Source: Ophioderma brevispina
Taxonomy: Eukaryota > Echinodermata > Ophiuroidea > Amphilepidida > Ophiodermatidae
NCBI GenBank assembly: GCA_023653785.1
Contig: JAMKCH010012676.1
Coordinates: forward strand, 56,066-120,065
Direction of reading: 5' to 3'
DNA length: 64,000 nt
A model generated the notes under the pieces. It saw only the letters and a program-made list of their open reading frames with translations. It searched no databases and had not been told where the DNA came from. This document shows positions 11,341-24,695 of the stretch, one piece after another. Position numbers and translations under genes: made by a program. Positions within the stretch are counted from its first letter, which is position 1, and every line of letters begins with the position of its first letter.

Positions 11341-13036
11341 GACGCCTCCGACGCCGACCCTTGACGATAGCCTAAATCCCCCTATGCTTTTCAAGCAGGG
11401 GGAATAAAAACAACACAACTTTGGCTTCTAAGGTTTGAAGGGCATCATGTCCCTTTTTTTGAATACTTTACCCATTTTACCATCCTCAAACATAAAAATG
11501 CAATCATCTCAAACAGTTTTAGACCCTCTTCTCAAAATCACCTAATGGACTTTCGTATACAAGTAGTGTGTTTAATTGAGTAAGATCTTTGGTTGGGGCT
11601 TTTGTTTTGTTTTGTTTGCTGTTTGTTCGTTTAATCAATGGTTGTTTTATTTAGTGTATTATAGTTGCAAATAATAATGTTATGTTTTTTTCATGTGACA
11701 ATTTGTTTAAGGGAAGCCTCTTCTTCTGTTTATTTGGCCTCTTCTCTTTCTTCTCCTCCATATCTGTTTTTTAGCTTTGTATATTGTAAATATTTTATAT
11801 GATCTGGAATAAATTTACAAAAAATACTCCCATTAGAAAAAAGCAGCAATGATAGGCTTAACCTTAATACTTGAATCTCCACGCCCTTTGTTCTATTGAC
11901 TATCCCACCCACCTTTGTATTACTTATTGTATTATACTGATTTGAAAATTTATGTGGTACATAAATTACACTGAAACTGAATGTATTCGGTCATTGTTAT
12001 GAGCCTTGTCCGACTTTTCATGCATTTCTTACCACTCCAACATCACCGATATTATGAAATTTGAGGATCTTGGCAGTTGGCCTAATTTATTAGCAGGGCA
12101 AATCTACTGAGGCTATTTAAAAACACATTCACACTTTCGCAATCCACAGTCTTTCGTGTCGTCCTGTTCTACTAATCTTGGGTAATCTTGCCCGCCAACA
12201 TTTCAATAACAACTGATCCCAGGGGTGTATGTAATTCAATCCCACAATGTACCAGTTTGGGCAAATTCACCTCACATGGTCATGTGATCGCACAAAATCC
12301 TATTCTTAACACATAAAAACACTGACTTTTTACACTCTTTAGCACACAATGTGCCAGTTACTTATGCAAATTTTTGCATGATCATGAATGTCTTGTGGTT
12401 CTTAAACTTAATGAACACTTTTTTCCCTCAGTACTGACATATGTTCATACAGTGCAGTATAGGAACATTGCATCATGGGATTGATGTCAAAACACCCTCG
12501 GATTGATCTTAACTTCTTTCAAACTCTGCTTTGCATTTGTCATAAAGTGAACTCAGTGAGTACGAAGTTTCTTCTCACCGAATGATTCAAGATCGTCCAT
12601 TGTGATTGATCATTACAGAGTGATTACAAAGCAGACATGTCTCGTGCACGGTTATCCGCCCGCCGTCTATGTAACTTGATTCTGTTGCAAATAGGCCTTA
12701 GATTTAAACTTGCTGTAAGGAGGGGGTGACCGGATTAATAGTTTAGGCATAGCCTAACATATACACTGTAAATCAAAGTTTAAATCGAGCGTATAATACT
12801 TTTAACAACTATTCATCGGTTAATGTTTACCGCAATGTGTTGATTAAGGATGATATTAATGCTCCAAAAAGCATGATGTTTTAAAATCACCAACATCCAT
12901 TTTAATTTTTAATTTAAGCCTTGTATTAGCACCTTACATAACTATACGTGTCAGTCATCATTAACACGTTACAAGTGTTTTAAAATTGTTAAAAAAGTCA
13001 TTCAGTTTTTACACGGCTTATCACATTGTGTGGGTG
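11341..13036. other. Gene-free stretch
   Basis: I find no exon with paired splice sites and no clear repeat. A GC-rich patch at 11336-11365 is made of GACGCC/GACGGC motifs. The rest is AT-rich single-copy-looking DNA. Confidence 0.45.
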
Positions 13037-13848
13037 TTAACACTTAATAAGTTGACAAAGGGGTTTTCACTCCCTTGGTGCCCAGGGAGGGGGTTCCATG
13101 GTGACCACCCCCCTAAGAAACCACTTTCCCGAGGTAATTTTTGCACGAAATTTGAACCACAGCTGGAAGGGTCTAAGACACCCCCAATCAGGCAACAAAA
13201 ATTGAAATTTGTTTATTTTTGGCTACAAATTAGTGGCACAACTTGTTTTCCACAACAGAACTCGAAAATTGGGAAAAAGACGCAAAATTCAAATGACCTT
13301 ACGCTTACACCAAACATTTGAACAACTTTTTTATTTGAATCTTTATAAGACCCCAAATTACATATATTTACACAAAACTAGCAGTTTTCGGGATCCTGTA
13401 TTTTTTACTGGTGTTGGCAAAATAACACGTCATTTCATAGAAGTTTTGTAACTTAACGGTTTTGGCACAATCCATGATGAAATTGTTTGTTTTCAACCCT
13501 AAAGGGGTTATTTTTTAAATTAATGTTACTAATATTGTTTACTTACATTATGTGTGAACTTATATCAGCAAAAAAAAATTTGCTTTGGTTTTCTGGTTTC
13601 TTATGCTTTTTTAAAATATTCTGAAATGAACTTCCGTTAGTGCCCAAGGGGGGGGTTCCATGGGACCCCCACTACTTATCTCATTACGGCTTGGCGATTT
13701 ATTATTTTGGTATGAAAAGAGCGCATTTAACAAGAAAAGTTCGACAATTACAAAAAATTTTTTGGCGGCAAAAATCCCACGCGTAAAGCGGCCAGCGCAA
13801 ACAAATTTTGGGGGTCCCTGAACCCCCCCTTGGTCACTTAAGTGTTAA
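13037..13848. mobile_element. TTAA-flanked inverted-repeat element, family 1, full copy
   Basis: The element is bounded by TTAA at 13037-13040 and 13845-13848. The left end reads CACTTAATAAGTTGACAAAG and the right end, reverse-complemented, reads CACTTAAGTGACCAAGGGGG. Both continue into a GGGGTTC-type block. Open frames at 12986-13321 and 13209-13451 are not recognisable transposase, so it looks non-autonomous (~800 bp). A second, 5'-truncated copy sits at about 33799-34352 inside a Notum intron. Confidence 0.7.
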
Positions 13849-13977
13849 TGTAAGTGCGTCCCGGGGGGGCCACTTGGATTCAAAGGTGGATAATGATGCG
13901 TGAACATGACTTTCAAAATGCACCCTAAACACGTATTTTTCACACCACCGACTAAACAAAATCTAAAAAATACCCTA

Positions 13978-14297
13978 AGGCGACGAAAATAAAAAACCCT
14001 GTTTTACGGGCCCGACCGACCCTGAGGTTTCGTTTTGGGCAGATTTTTTTTTTTAGTTTTCCCAAATTCAGTAAATCAGCCTGTTTTTAGCCCAAATTTT
14101 ATCAATTTTGGCAATTTTTTTTAGAAAATTTGTTTGTAAAAAATTGTCCATTTTTTAATCTTGTTTTTAGATTTGGCTATTTTAGGCAATTTTGAGCTCC
14201 AGAAAGAAAAAAATTTAAAAAAGAAAACATTCGCCGCCCGACCGACCCTACTTGAACGGTCCGCTCACCCGTAAACAGGGTTTTCTTTTTCGTCACC
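13978..14297. mobile_element. MITE with AAAACCCTGTTTACGGG ends
   Basis: Inverted arms GGCGACGAAAATAAAAAACC...CTGTTTTACGGGC at the left pair with CCGTAAACAGGGTTTTC...TTTTTCGTCACC at the right. Inner copies of CCCGACCGACCCT occur near both ends. The element is ~320 bp, AT-rich inside and non-coding. The flanks (about 13920 and 14298-14320) share an A.ACA.GTATTTTTC motif, so it may sit inside another repeat. Confidence 0.6.
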
Positions 14298-15200
14298 TAA
14301 ACAAGTATTTTTCTGTTTATGATACCCTCAACAATATGCATTGGCATTGAATCGCAAATATACGCCTGTTTATCTTGCTTGCTTTACTTCCTAATTCCGA
14401 TTACATATGTTGGATGATTTTGACCCCTTCTTAATGAACATAACATTACAAATTTCAGGTAAGAAAAGACATACCCTTTTGTCCATCTTTTGCTGTTTTT
14501 TTTGGACAACCCCTAAACGATGTACGCTCGTACTCGCATTTTTGAAAAAAGACACCCTTTTACGCGTTTTCTGTTCACGCATCATATCCCCTTTTAATAC
14601 AAGTGGCCCTCCCCCGGAAGGTGCGTACGGTTTACTTTTGCTTGCTTGTAATTGTTAGGCTCATCCCGGGTAGTACTTGTATACGTAAGATAGTTTCCTA
14701 TCAGGGTAGACATACACTCATGTCATCATGTGAGGCCTATACTCGGAACCATGTATTTGTTACGCAGAGCGAAGGAAAGAGCAGACTTACAGAATAATAT
14801 ACAGAGATAATGGAGATACCGACAAAAAATATGAAACTTAAATTTACATGTCTCAATCATAATGATGTAATAAACCTTTAATAAATATTGAATTTGTATT
14901 ACTGTAACGGTTTATACACCTTGACGCATATTTACTACAGACATCTCTCGCTTTTTAAACGTGACGAAAGTCACGTAGCGCTCAGGACTTTCATTATGAA
15001 CCTTAATCGCGGCGGGGTCGCGTGCGACTTGTCCTCAAATACAACCCAAAGGCCTTATATCATATGGCACATTAATGGTGTGCTCTGGAAGGATTACTTT
15101 CTTTGGCAGTCCACTTTGATCAAGGCCTAGTGGGTAAAAGATTTTCAGTAGCTTCGCGTTTTAACAACAGCTCTCATTCAAGCTTAAATGTGAGTGACCC
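14298..15200. other. Gene-free stretch
   Basis: Short open frames occur (14407-14658, 14888-15130), but none has splice sites or a recognisable domain. Nothing else is seen. Confidence 0.4.
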
Positions 15201-15204
15201 GAAC

Positions 15205-15500
15205 CTCATCCCCCCACTTTTACTCCGTCAAAATTGAGATTTTGGTATCAGAAAATTTAGGCACGGGAAATATTTCCTTTATAAATGTTATGAACAAAAA
15301 TGTCTCCAAATGTGGTACACCACATTTATTAATGCACGTACACACATTGTCCTATGGGCCAATTTAGTGCACATTTTTTGTTTTACTACCCAAACGACTG
15401 GACCGTTTTACTCAAAATTTGTAATCAGATATTTTTGGTGATATGCTTCCATGTGAGGAAGAAAACTATGAAAAGTCAGACATTGATCGAGTCACCCACA
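15205..15500 (+). repeat. Dispersed repeat, sister of 62826-63340
   Basis: This stretch shares the order GATTTTGGTATCA, CACATTGTCCTA, CTACCCAAACGACTGGACC, TTTTACTCAAAATTTGTAAT, GATATTTTTGGTGATA and CTTCCATGTGAGG with 62826-63340. The copy here lacks the hairpin insertion present in the other and so shows the empty site. No coding capacity is seen. Confidence 0.65.
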
Positions 15501-15504
15501 ATTA

Positions 15505-15865
15505 ATTGCCCTCGCAATATCTCACCTTCCCCCTCCCCAACAGACATCCCACCTCATCATCCAACCTCTCCTCAACATTCCACCTGTCCCTTTCCAACAT
15601 CCCACTGCTCACCCCACCTACCCCCCTCAGACCTCGTCTACATCCCGCCCTACCGCCCCTTCTCCAACATTCCACCCCCTTTCCAATATTCCATCTTCTC
15701 TTCAACATCCCATCTTTCCATTCCCAATACCCCATCTTCCCCTTCCGAAGATCCCCTATCTTCAAACCTCATCTTCCCCTCTCCAACACCCCTTCTTCCC
15801 CTCCCAACACCCATCTTCCCCTTCCCAACACCCATCTCCCCTTCCAAAGGCTTCCGAACACCCTA
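15505..15865. repeat. Pyrimidine-rich CCCATCTTCCCCTTCC tract
   Basis: About 350 bp of the plus strand is almost purely C, T and A, built from imperfect 15-25-bp units such as CCATCTTCCCCTTCCCAACA. It makes long artefactual Pro/Ser frames in several registers (for example 15354-15941 and 15506-15883), which I do not treat as genes. Confidence 0.75.
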
Positions 15866-18800
15866 CCTGGACAATTTTGCTAAGATTGTCATTATTGCGT
15901 GCGTCATATGGTGTTCAGGGGTGAGATCAAAGGTTACTTAGGGGTCTTGTGCGGGCATGTTGGAAATGCGGTTTATTAAAAAGAAATGGGGAGTTCTGGG
16001 TTTAAGTTCAAACATTTTGTAGTTCTTTCGGTTGATTAATGCTCCAAACGTTTCTTCTGCAGTGAACTTGTGTATACTCTAAACATCCTTAAAGGTCCCC
16101 ATTTCACTCATTTGTTTCTTATGACAAAAGTTAGAGGGGTCCAAAGGTCCTTCTAAGGTCAAGTTGGCACAGCGTTTGTTCAATTGGAAGGGTTGCTGTA
16201 TTACAGCACTAATAGGTGATTTTCTTTTGTGTTCCTAATCTATAACCTTTGACTGGCTTGTCTATCTTATTGAACATAATATATCCATTTTACGGGAGTC
16301 ATGTTCCTCATGTGTCATGATCGTAAATGCCCTACTAAGGCGAGTACTTAGAACCTGGGATTCTGGGGGGGGGTCTTTTTTCATGGATTCATCCAACAAA
16401 AGAATTCCGACGTTTCGCGTACAAGTACACACGTCGCATAGGCATTATGATCTAAACCTCCACTTTTAAAGAAAATGATGCGCGACAGACATGGCGGAGA
16501 GTTGGCTTAAATCTATCTGCTGCAATTTACAGTACATGGTAATCTTCGTGCGTAAGTAAATTGTATTTTCCCAATATCTATCTAACTGTACTAGTCAACA
16601 GCGGCTTTGACAAAGCCACGACCGTGTGAGAACTTCATCAGATGTGTCAATTCTCGTTAGTATTGCGGCGCCAATAACGCGGAGAAGTTAGTCAAGACAT
16701 ATCGCTATTTCTTCGCTAAGGGGTGCCTCTTTTACCAAACGGCATCCCATTCAGTAACCAACTGGCATGGTAGAGTATGCAGGAGCCGAACCAAAATAGC
16801 GCTGACAGTGAATGAATCGCCTTGGAAAATGTTATAAGCATCTGGCATCCGGACAAGACGGTAAAATTTGTTATGAGTGGTGACGGTCATAGCAAGACTG
16901 TACAAACAACAAACAAAGTTAATAAACTGATAAAATCCTAACATAAAGACTGATGCATGATGAAGGCATCTATTTCGCTATCAATATACTAAATAATAAA
17001 ATAAAATAAAGCAACTGTACAAGGCCAGGGACAGCCCTTTCTTCGAAGAGAGAAAATGTGTTTTGATGATGACTGAGGCCAGCTCAGACATAATCAAATA
17101 TGTAATTGGGTACATTGCAAAATCTATTGTGACCCTTCTGTTTACGTTTCCTTTTCATGTTATTGTCGTGTTGTGTCCGCTTATAAAGGGAACTACAATC
17201 TCGGTTAAAATATGTTGGAACGCCAGGCTTTGCTGTTTTAACTTGATTACTTGCCGCCGTCTCGAACTAGAATAATGATACGAAAGCTTTATGATTTCTC
17301 TTGGGGGCTCTATGGGAAGCTTGAATCTTTCCCTATCCATACACCCCTCCTGTTTTCCCACCATTGGGTTCTTCCTTGGGGTGGAGAACGCATTTCCAGG
17401 ATTAACAATTGATAACGGGGCGGCGGGACACGTGCTTCAACAAGTTTCACCCGAGATTGTAACACGCTAGGTTTTGGGTAACATCTTGTAATTTACATGA
17501 TACAATTGCAAACAATGCCAAAATAAATGACACAAAGCTAATTAAAGAATCATTCATACTATGAAGTCACTGGGTTGAAGAGGGCGTTCATGTTACTAAT
17601 AAATAAGACAGGTGATGCTTGGAATGTCAATTTTAGCGGATTTTATAGCGTGCCTTTCAAAACCACAACATTCAGCGGGACTAAATTGTCATCCGGAATG
17701 CTATTCAGAGTTCAGTATTCACACCCTTCAGAAGCGTCATTCGTATACAGAGTCACCCAATGCCATAAGCGGCATTAAACTGACAAGAAAACTCTGACAA
17801 ATTCCCACCTTCTTATTTGAGTTGAATATGCACATAATACTGATATTTTGCGACATAATTGGTTAAAGTCAATGCCCGATCGCTAATAATAAGCGTCGTC
17901 CAAAGGAATAGATAGATAATTCTGTTTTGTAAAAAAATTTAAAGATGGGCGGGCAACATTGCACATTCAAAGAATTTTAAACCTTAAAAATTACCCTATT
18001 TTTGTCATATATCTAGACGAAACAACCAGAAAGAATAATAAAGTGCAAATTAAAATATTCTAATACAATTATACCTCAATACCTGTTATTTTTGTTCGCA
18101 GTAAGTATTTCTTCAATTCAAGATGTCGGCCTAATAAAGCCGTCTTCAAAGATTTTTGAACTCGGTGTATTAGCCGCCATCTTCATTTTCAAATACGTTA
18201 ACCAACACAAAATAACCAGCTTTGGGGTTTTAATTGGTCAAAAGCACACTTTTCATACTTACTTCAAGTTCATCCTAATTTGGGGACAATATAAGATAAT
18301 TCTAAGTTTTAACACATTTTGAAGGCGGACAAATTGGCCGCCATATTGATGTTAACTTACTCACTAAGCAAAACAGGCAGATATAGTTTCTAATGGTGAG
18401 ACTATATTCCTTAATTTATTTTCTCATTTTAATGACTATATACGACTAAATCATACAGGCATTTAGCACTTTTATACTTTGTAGATCTTTGAGGCTGGCC
18501 ATGTTGGCTACCATCTTGGATCCGAAGCAAAACCACAATACAATTTACATTGCAAGCGGTCTTAATGGCTCTAGACGAACAATCTTTGTTTCTTGTTGTT
18601 GAGATACGTGAAAACTATCTATATCTGTCTGTAATGGCGATCCTAATTTGCATAAATTTCCCTAAAAATGGCACGTGGAACCATTTTGAATTTTTTAACA
18701 TAGCTAATCGTGTTTTACGCATTTTTTCTGATATAGAAGCACTCGATTAAGGAATTTAATTTCAAGGGGGTGCACGAGCCCCCTTCTTCCATAAACTATC

Positions 18801-19225
18801 ACCATGTCCTGGGCCTTGGATTACTGATAAAATGGTCGTGCCAAGCCATTCCATTTTTTCAGTGGGTTTCCTTCTAATTGGCTATTTATGTATTGTACAA
18901 TGTCCAAGTCGTCACCGTTTTAGAATAATTTCAATCCCATTTATCACAAATGTGAAGCAAAACTCAGCGTGAAAGTGTCCTTTTAACTTTACAGGTCAAA
19001 GATATACTAATAAGCGATGAATCTCACCTAGGGCCTAATAAAATCTACATTGGAGGTGATTAGGCACTAAAGCATTTTACTGATATATGCCTTTCTTGAT
19101 TAAATTAATAAATTACTCAATTAGCAGGCTCCTTTATGACGAGTCACCTATAGTCAGTAGTAGGTGAACTTTAGAATGTCAGCATTGTCTACAACGATAC
19201 AATCAATTATTTATACTAATTAGAA
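15866..19225. other. Gene-poor stretch with faint signals
   Basis: No gene can be supported. Weak items are: an ATGGCGGAG start followed 48 bp later by ATG|GTAATC (16491-16541), and a TEASSDIIKYVIGYIAKSI reading at about 17065-17125 that faintly resembles the YVAGYIA motif of P-element/THAP9-type transposases. At 18110-18530 there are loose tandem copies of GGCCGCCAT-containing DNA. None is enough for a call. Confidence 0.4.
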
Positions 19226-19322
19226 ATGAGAATTCTACAGAATTATCCTTCACTTTTTAAGCTATTCCTACTAATTTCAAATATTTAGACTCTTTCGGGA
19301 AATTCACTGATAGTGTCTTTAA
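19226..19322. mobile_element. TTAA MITE family 2, right-end fragment
   Basis: This is the last ~95 bp of the element seen complete at 58435-58789. It holds ACAGAATTATCCTTCACTTT, GCTATTCCT..AATTTCAAAT and the terminal CACTGATAGTGTCT next to TTAA. The left part is missing. Confidence 0.65.
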
Positions 19323-19734
19323 TGTAACAACTTTTAACCTTCACACACACACAGATGATGTGCAAGTGTCTATAGATGAAGACTTTTTGTCCTTAGTTAT
19401 CGCTTTCATCCTTTATAACACCTCCATACAAATTCCTCCATCAGAAGCACTTCCGAAAGCGAGTTTCTTAGAATCCAACACATACATCTCTGCTCAGTTG
19501 TGTAAATGCCAAGGAATCATTACAAACTATAAGTTTCTGCCCGGGGTTTCATCTTGACATATCCATGAGTAAATGGTTTAGTATAAGTTTCATCGCTGAA
19601 AAGCTACACGGGAAGCGCTGTTTGCTTTGCGGCGTTTTCCCCACAAAGCCCGCATCACCTGGATGGAAAAACAAAGGGAACAGTTAACTGTCAACTATAT
19701 AATTGCATTTACCGTTGGGAATTGGCCATGCTGA

Positions 19735-20010
19735 CGAAATATCCAGGACAAACTGCGGAGCTAGTTCTGGCTCCTAGCTGCCCATACATGATACACCATG
19801 CATCTGTAACCCGCTTCCAGGGGTGACTCCCCCGGATGGCCGAAGTGTCGGGGTCCGTTGAGAAGTCAGCGGTCCGGTATAGCTAGCACACCTGCCTGGC
19901 GGCACACGGTGCCGTTAAACGTCGGCCGCTTGATCAAACGATACCGATGAGCAGCGGCCCAATTGAAGCCTACGGAAGCACAGCTGACCACGTGCGGCTA
20001 GAATAGCCCT
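19735..20010. other. GC-rich island of unknown nature
   Basis: A ~275-bp block is clearly more GC-rich than the AT-rich surroundings. It includes CCTGGCGGCACACGGTGCCG and CGGCCGCTTGATCAAACG, with short internal inverted pairs. I see no tRNA cloverleaf, no 5S or U-snRNA signature and no open frame with splice sites. It lies ~480 bp upstream of the Notum TATA-like box, so it could be regulatory. A structured SINE or LINE 5' end is another possibility. Confidence 0.4.
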
Positions 20011-20486
20011 AGCAAAACACTTAACCTTTTACTATTCTGTAAATATACGGGAAGTTTTGAAATAATATTGTATAGGATTTCACTTTCTCACTTTCGTTAG
20101 GACCTCAGTGTGAAATGAATAGAGCCGGAAAAAGAATCTTACATGGTGTATATTTTACAACAACAACATGCTTTTCCTTTTTTCATGTAGGCCTAGGTCT
20201 ATAGTTTTTTGTTACACAGTCGTGATATTCATTGTTCAAATTAAATGTTGACTCTCAGAGAATACTATACAAATGCTATAGTCGCGATTAATCTTTTCAC
20301 CACAAGAATTTCTGAAGAATAAGTCGTGCTCATTGACTTTCTTCGGATCACTGAGTATAAGGAACCGGCCAAACCTCCAGTTCTATGAACTATATACCAC
20401 ATCAAATCCCAAGTTTTTCTTTCGGGCCGACGTTGATCTCAAAATGATGAAGCTGCAATGTTTATTCGGCAAACTCCCCCACGGTC

Positions 20487-20494
20487 TATAAAAG
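20487..20494 (+). promoter_or_regulatory. TATA-like box upstream of Notum
   Basis: TATAAAAG sits about 560 bp before the first Notum methionine. If used, it would give a 5' UTR of roughly 530 nt. Only the motif and its position support this. Confidence 0.35.
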
Positions 20495-21052
20495 AACCCG
20501 AGGGGTGACCCATGAAGAACGTATGTCACAGCTGAAGCAACAAAGTAAGACGGGGTTTCTAGTGTGACTTGAAGTAGCTCAGGCGTGGTTCGTTAACAAG
20601 ACCGCGTCTAAAGGTATATCGGTGTTTGATTTGCCTCTTGTGTTTTTATAGCGTTTCATCTTCACCGATTCGCCAAAAAAATCAAAATAGGCCCCTATGT
20701 CACCTTGCAATTAACCTGTATCCCGAAGACCGTCTATATTTAATGTGTGAATTCCCGCCTGAATGATCATCACGATCATTACTGAACAAGCGGAAAATTC
20801 TATGATGAATTTTTGCAGCTTTTTGCTCCGGAGATCCACTACACTACAGCAGAATGTAGGTCGGTTTCAGAGGATATTTCTTTAAGTACAGTCGTCGACA
20901 CTATCAGAAGAAGCTCGACCAATGGGTTGAACTTGAGACCTACTTATTACAGTCTTTCCTTTTACATCAATAATTAATTATGCGTATCTTTTGGTAACCA
21001 TTTGACACACTTTTCTTTCGCACCTTTATCCCCTCACAGATTTAAATCGACA

Positions 21053-21320
21053 ATGCACAGAACTATGGGAATCAAACACATTCTCTCCACATTATTATTT
21101 ATACTGGTATTGCACGAACATTCAGCGTCAGGACGACGAGCGTCCGATCAGAATGAATATGAACTGGACTTAAATAAATTAAGTGGAGATCCAGATAATT
21201 TAATGGCGCACATAAAGCTCTTGCATCTGCATTGGAGACATGTGGGTTACGGGAGCTACAACAAATGTCGCTTTCGCTCAGGAATCTTTCTTTTACATGT
21301 AATGACGGATCGCCCGCAGG
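21053..21320 (+). CDS. Notum: Notum exon 1 (start, signal peptide, N-terminal region)
   Basis: The exon opens with a methionine followed by a hydrophobic ILSTLLFILVL core, a typical secretory signal. A second ATG 12 bases on (21065) could also start it. DLNKLSGDPDNLMAHIK matches the N-terminal helix of Notum proteins. At about 21214-21216 one base appears to be missing: after MAHIK the protein resumes in the next frame as ALASALETCGLRELQQ, then RNLSFTCNDGSPAG, matching the conserved N-glycosylated NTSVTCNDG segment. The exon ends at a GG|GTAAGA donor in phase 2, and its 268-bp length is one short of the in-frame expectation. Notum removes palmitoleate from Wnt outside the cell; this exon routes it to secretion. 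Confidence 0.82.
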
Positions 21321-24300
21321 GTAAGAACAGTCAACTCTATACTGTATCACTATGGTAGCTTATTACAAAATCTTTATAACCATGATATTGTACCGTCAAA
21401 ACAAACCATTTTCCCCCCTAAGAGCTGAGATTAATATAAAAGGACAACTCTTTTGGGAGTGAAAAAGTCGGCTCACATCTATCACATCACATGCAAACAC
21501 TTTAGTTTTACTCTATATGTAAAAGGCCAACATATTTTTCAGAGCCCATATAACTTGGGACGTCTTTGGCATGATTTCACACTGATAGAATATCAATCAG
21601 ACAATCAGAACGGGGTGAGATATCATTACCGGTTGTCTTGTGTAGTTATGCAAAAAAATCATTTTGCCGGTACGGAAATTGACGGCAACATCTTGGAAAG
21701 CAATCATTTGAACACGGATCTTATCATATTGAAGAATACTAACGAATTACATGATTCGTGCACTCATTCCTAAAACCTTAAGGATAATCTTAAGTTTATG
21801 TTATCTTAATTTCTCAATTGGTTGTAGGCTTAATTAAGATTTCTATAAAGGAAATATCCCATGTGTACAAACCACTTTTTGATGAACCTATCGTATTAGA
21901 AACTCAAAAATTCGTGCACCATGGCGCCATTTTTAATATGTAACAAACGTATACAGACCGTGCAACCAGGGTAATTAAAACTACCAAGGGAACTCAGATT
22001 AGTATTGCGGAACTTATTAATCAAGGTACCTGAAAAGCGCTAAGTTGATAGATCGTAGCTAGAGGGAATCATTAAAATAGCCAGGTAACATAAATGTGTG
22101 TCTTGTGAAAAAAATCAAAATGAAGTTGTTAATATTAATGTATTAGTGTACCACGTGTATTCGGATTTTGTTAACTTCGGACCATAGGTCAATTTCATAA
22201 TACTTAGTTAATAGTAAGTTAGTTTCTTTGTCTTAGTTCAGTTTTCAGACTTAATAGTTGAAACCATTTCGTGTGTAATGCTCACGTTTAAAGTGGTCAA
22301 AATGCAACTATTTAGAACAGGTAATAAAGAATCGACCATGAAGGGTCACGTCATTTTAACCCACTTTATCAATGTGCTCCAGTTTGTTGTCATATTTGGA
22401 CTAAAAACGGGAAAATGGGTCAATGACCACCCGGGAATTCCAAAAGAAACGGTGTATGATGCACGCACGCCTCACTATAAACATGTACACGTACAAACAA
22501 ACCGCTTTTCTGCTTTTACGAGAATTGTACAACACAACATAATTTGTGTATGCTTCGCCGTTGCATCACAACAGGCCTAGGATAGGAATCGTATTAAATA
22601 TGTAAAAAAAGCAAGTATGTATCTATAGGGGTCGATACAAATGTGTGTTAACAATTATATTAATGTGAAATTTATCCTAACGAATATTGCTGAATAATAT
22701 GGTGTCCTCAGGTAAAAAAAAAATGCTGTTTTAATTCAACCATTAGAATCCCATCTACCGCATCGATTCTGTAAATATTTGTTTTTGTGCAAAAAATGCA
22801 AGACATGACAATTTCGCTGACCTACAACAATTTGAATTTAACCCTCCTTCGGTCTACCTCCTTTCTGCTGTTGGTCCATTGCATGATAACATTATATAAC
22901 CTCAGAATAAGCAATCAAAATAGTTCTATTTTTTGTATGTTTGTACCGTTAAATTTTTCTTACCATATCTGTGATTGGCCAATTACATCACATAACGTTA
23001 TGAATAACGAATCAAATCGGCCGGTATATACCGAGGGCGTGAAACCCACAAATCTTTTAAAGCATGGTCACGGACGTAATCGTCGATCATGTTGATTCAT
23101 ATATTATGTTGTTTCATACATTATAATTTCTGTTTTAGCCTTAGATGAAAGATCAAAAATATGTTAATATGTCCAAATATAGTTGTTCTTACTACAGTGT
23201 TTGTTTTATCTATAATTGTAATATAATATTAATATTACATGTATTATGTTTGTTAGTATCCTTGTAGTATTTAGAAACTTTTGTTTCTTGTCTATACCCA
23301 TTTCGTAAATGACTATACCATTTGTATTGGTTAATGTCAAATAAAATAAACATGCATATTGTGAAAGTACGCACACATTGCCAATAAAGTGAAATGGTTA
23401 CATTAGACATAAAATACATGAACTGAAGGTAATACCACAGGGGTTTGCGTAGTTAAATATACGATCTATTTGAACTTATCGCCACATTAAAGAAATATCA
23501 AAGTTAAAACATACGCTGCCTCTGTTGAGAAAACGTGCAATTTCATGATCTGGCGTAGCAGTTGCCATGGTCGTAACTCATGTTAAGTTGCACATGCAGC
23601 TTTAGCTCTCTCTAGTTCACATCAGGATCGAGGACAAGGCCAATACCACTAATTGCTACCGGGAACAAGTGGAAAAGTACAACAGATACTCGGGCTTACT
23701 CCTTGGGAAAAACTTTTTAAACTATTTTGGCACAATCCAAATTTTCATTAGAAGAGATCATTAGCCCTTAACGTATTAATGTATTTCTTATGTCTATTTG
23801 CGAAGTTTAATTCCCGCCGGTACAATGAAGTAAGCTATTATTTGGTACGGACGGACTTTGATATGTCACATCTGAATAGTTGTTACAAAGATGATAGCTT
23901 TTCTAAGATGATACTACAGATTTGTAAGGGGGGGGGGGAGTCTTCAAGTTTAGTTTGGGTAGGGACGTGCCTCGAGAGTCGGAGGAAGTAGTAGGGACCT
24001 ATGCAATACCAATTTTTGGCCAAAAAAGGGCCCATTTGCTATACAGAGATGCAAATTTTGGACCAAATTTAACCCAAATTTGCCATTTCCCACAAATTGA
24101 CACCCTTTTAGCAAATTTGGACAATTTTGGCTTCAAGATTGAGGAAATTGGATTAATTTCCCGAAAATTTTGGCTTCGGATTGAGCCTGAAATAATTGAG
24201 GCTAATTTTTCAACAAAACTTTTTAGAATTTTGAAAAAAACCGACCCATTGCTCTATACCAAGATTGGCAGGAAAAGGGGTCATTAATTTACCGAAGTGG

Positions 24301-24695
24301 GAAAAGAGGACATGTCACGTCCGGATGGTCATCATTTGTGTGAGCATCCCACCCCCCCCCCCCCCATGACTAGAACATTTACCCATTGCTTCATAATATG
24401 TTCCGCGATAATAGCCCTGTGCGAGTGTGTCGGAACTAGCATAGCATTTACTTAAAAGTATATGTGTAATTACGTATGACGAAAAACTTTTTCCTACCAT
24501 AAAGGTTGTGTTGGACTTTCAAGTTAATCTTCAGAAAAAGTTTTTCGTTACCAGCTTGTATTTACTAATGTCCATACGTGCATATGTACCCAAAACGTTG
24601 GGCATCGTCCAGTAAGATTTGTTCGATATGTATATTATCTGACAATCACTTTTAATGCAAAGTATCCTTTGTATTTATGTATAATCCTTTTACAG
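21321..24695 (+). other. Notum intron 1
   Basis: It is bounded by the GTAAGA donor and a TTTTACAG acceptor. It contains an inverted-repeat element (22838-23042) and an AAATTTTGG-rich stretch (about 24000-24280) made of internally similar 20-30-bp pieces. Other open frames (21453-21773, 22278-22580) show no coding signature. Confidence 0.6.
22838..23042. mobile_element. Inverted-repeat element related to 47407-47617
   Basis: The ends are AACCCTCCTTCGGTCTACC on the left and GGTATATACCGAGGGCGTG on the right. The inside carries TGTGATTGGCCAATTACATC and a second ATTGG-type block, as in the copy at 47407-47617 (GTCTCTGATTGGCTTAATAT). Two diverged members of one non-coding family. Confidence 0.55.

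Noticed and set aside
15354..15941. 195-residue Pro/Ser/Thr-rich frame
   Set aside because: It comes from a pyrimidine-rich tandem repeat and its two ends are dispersed-repeat DNA.
16491..16541. ATGGCGGAG...ATG|GTAATC as a first coding exon
   Set aside because: Good start context, but a weak donor and no downstream exon in phase.
17042..17130. SSDIIKYVIGYIAKSI resembling P-element/THAP9 transposase
   Set aside because: Only one short motif agrees; the flanks do not extend the match.
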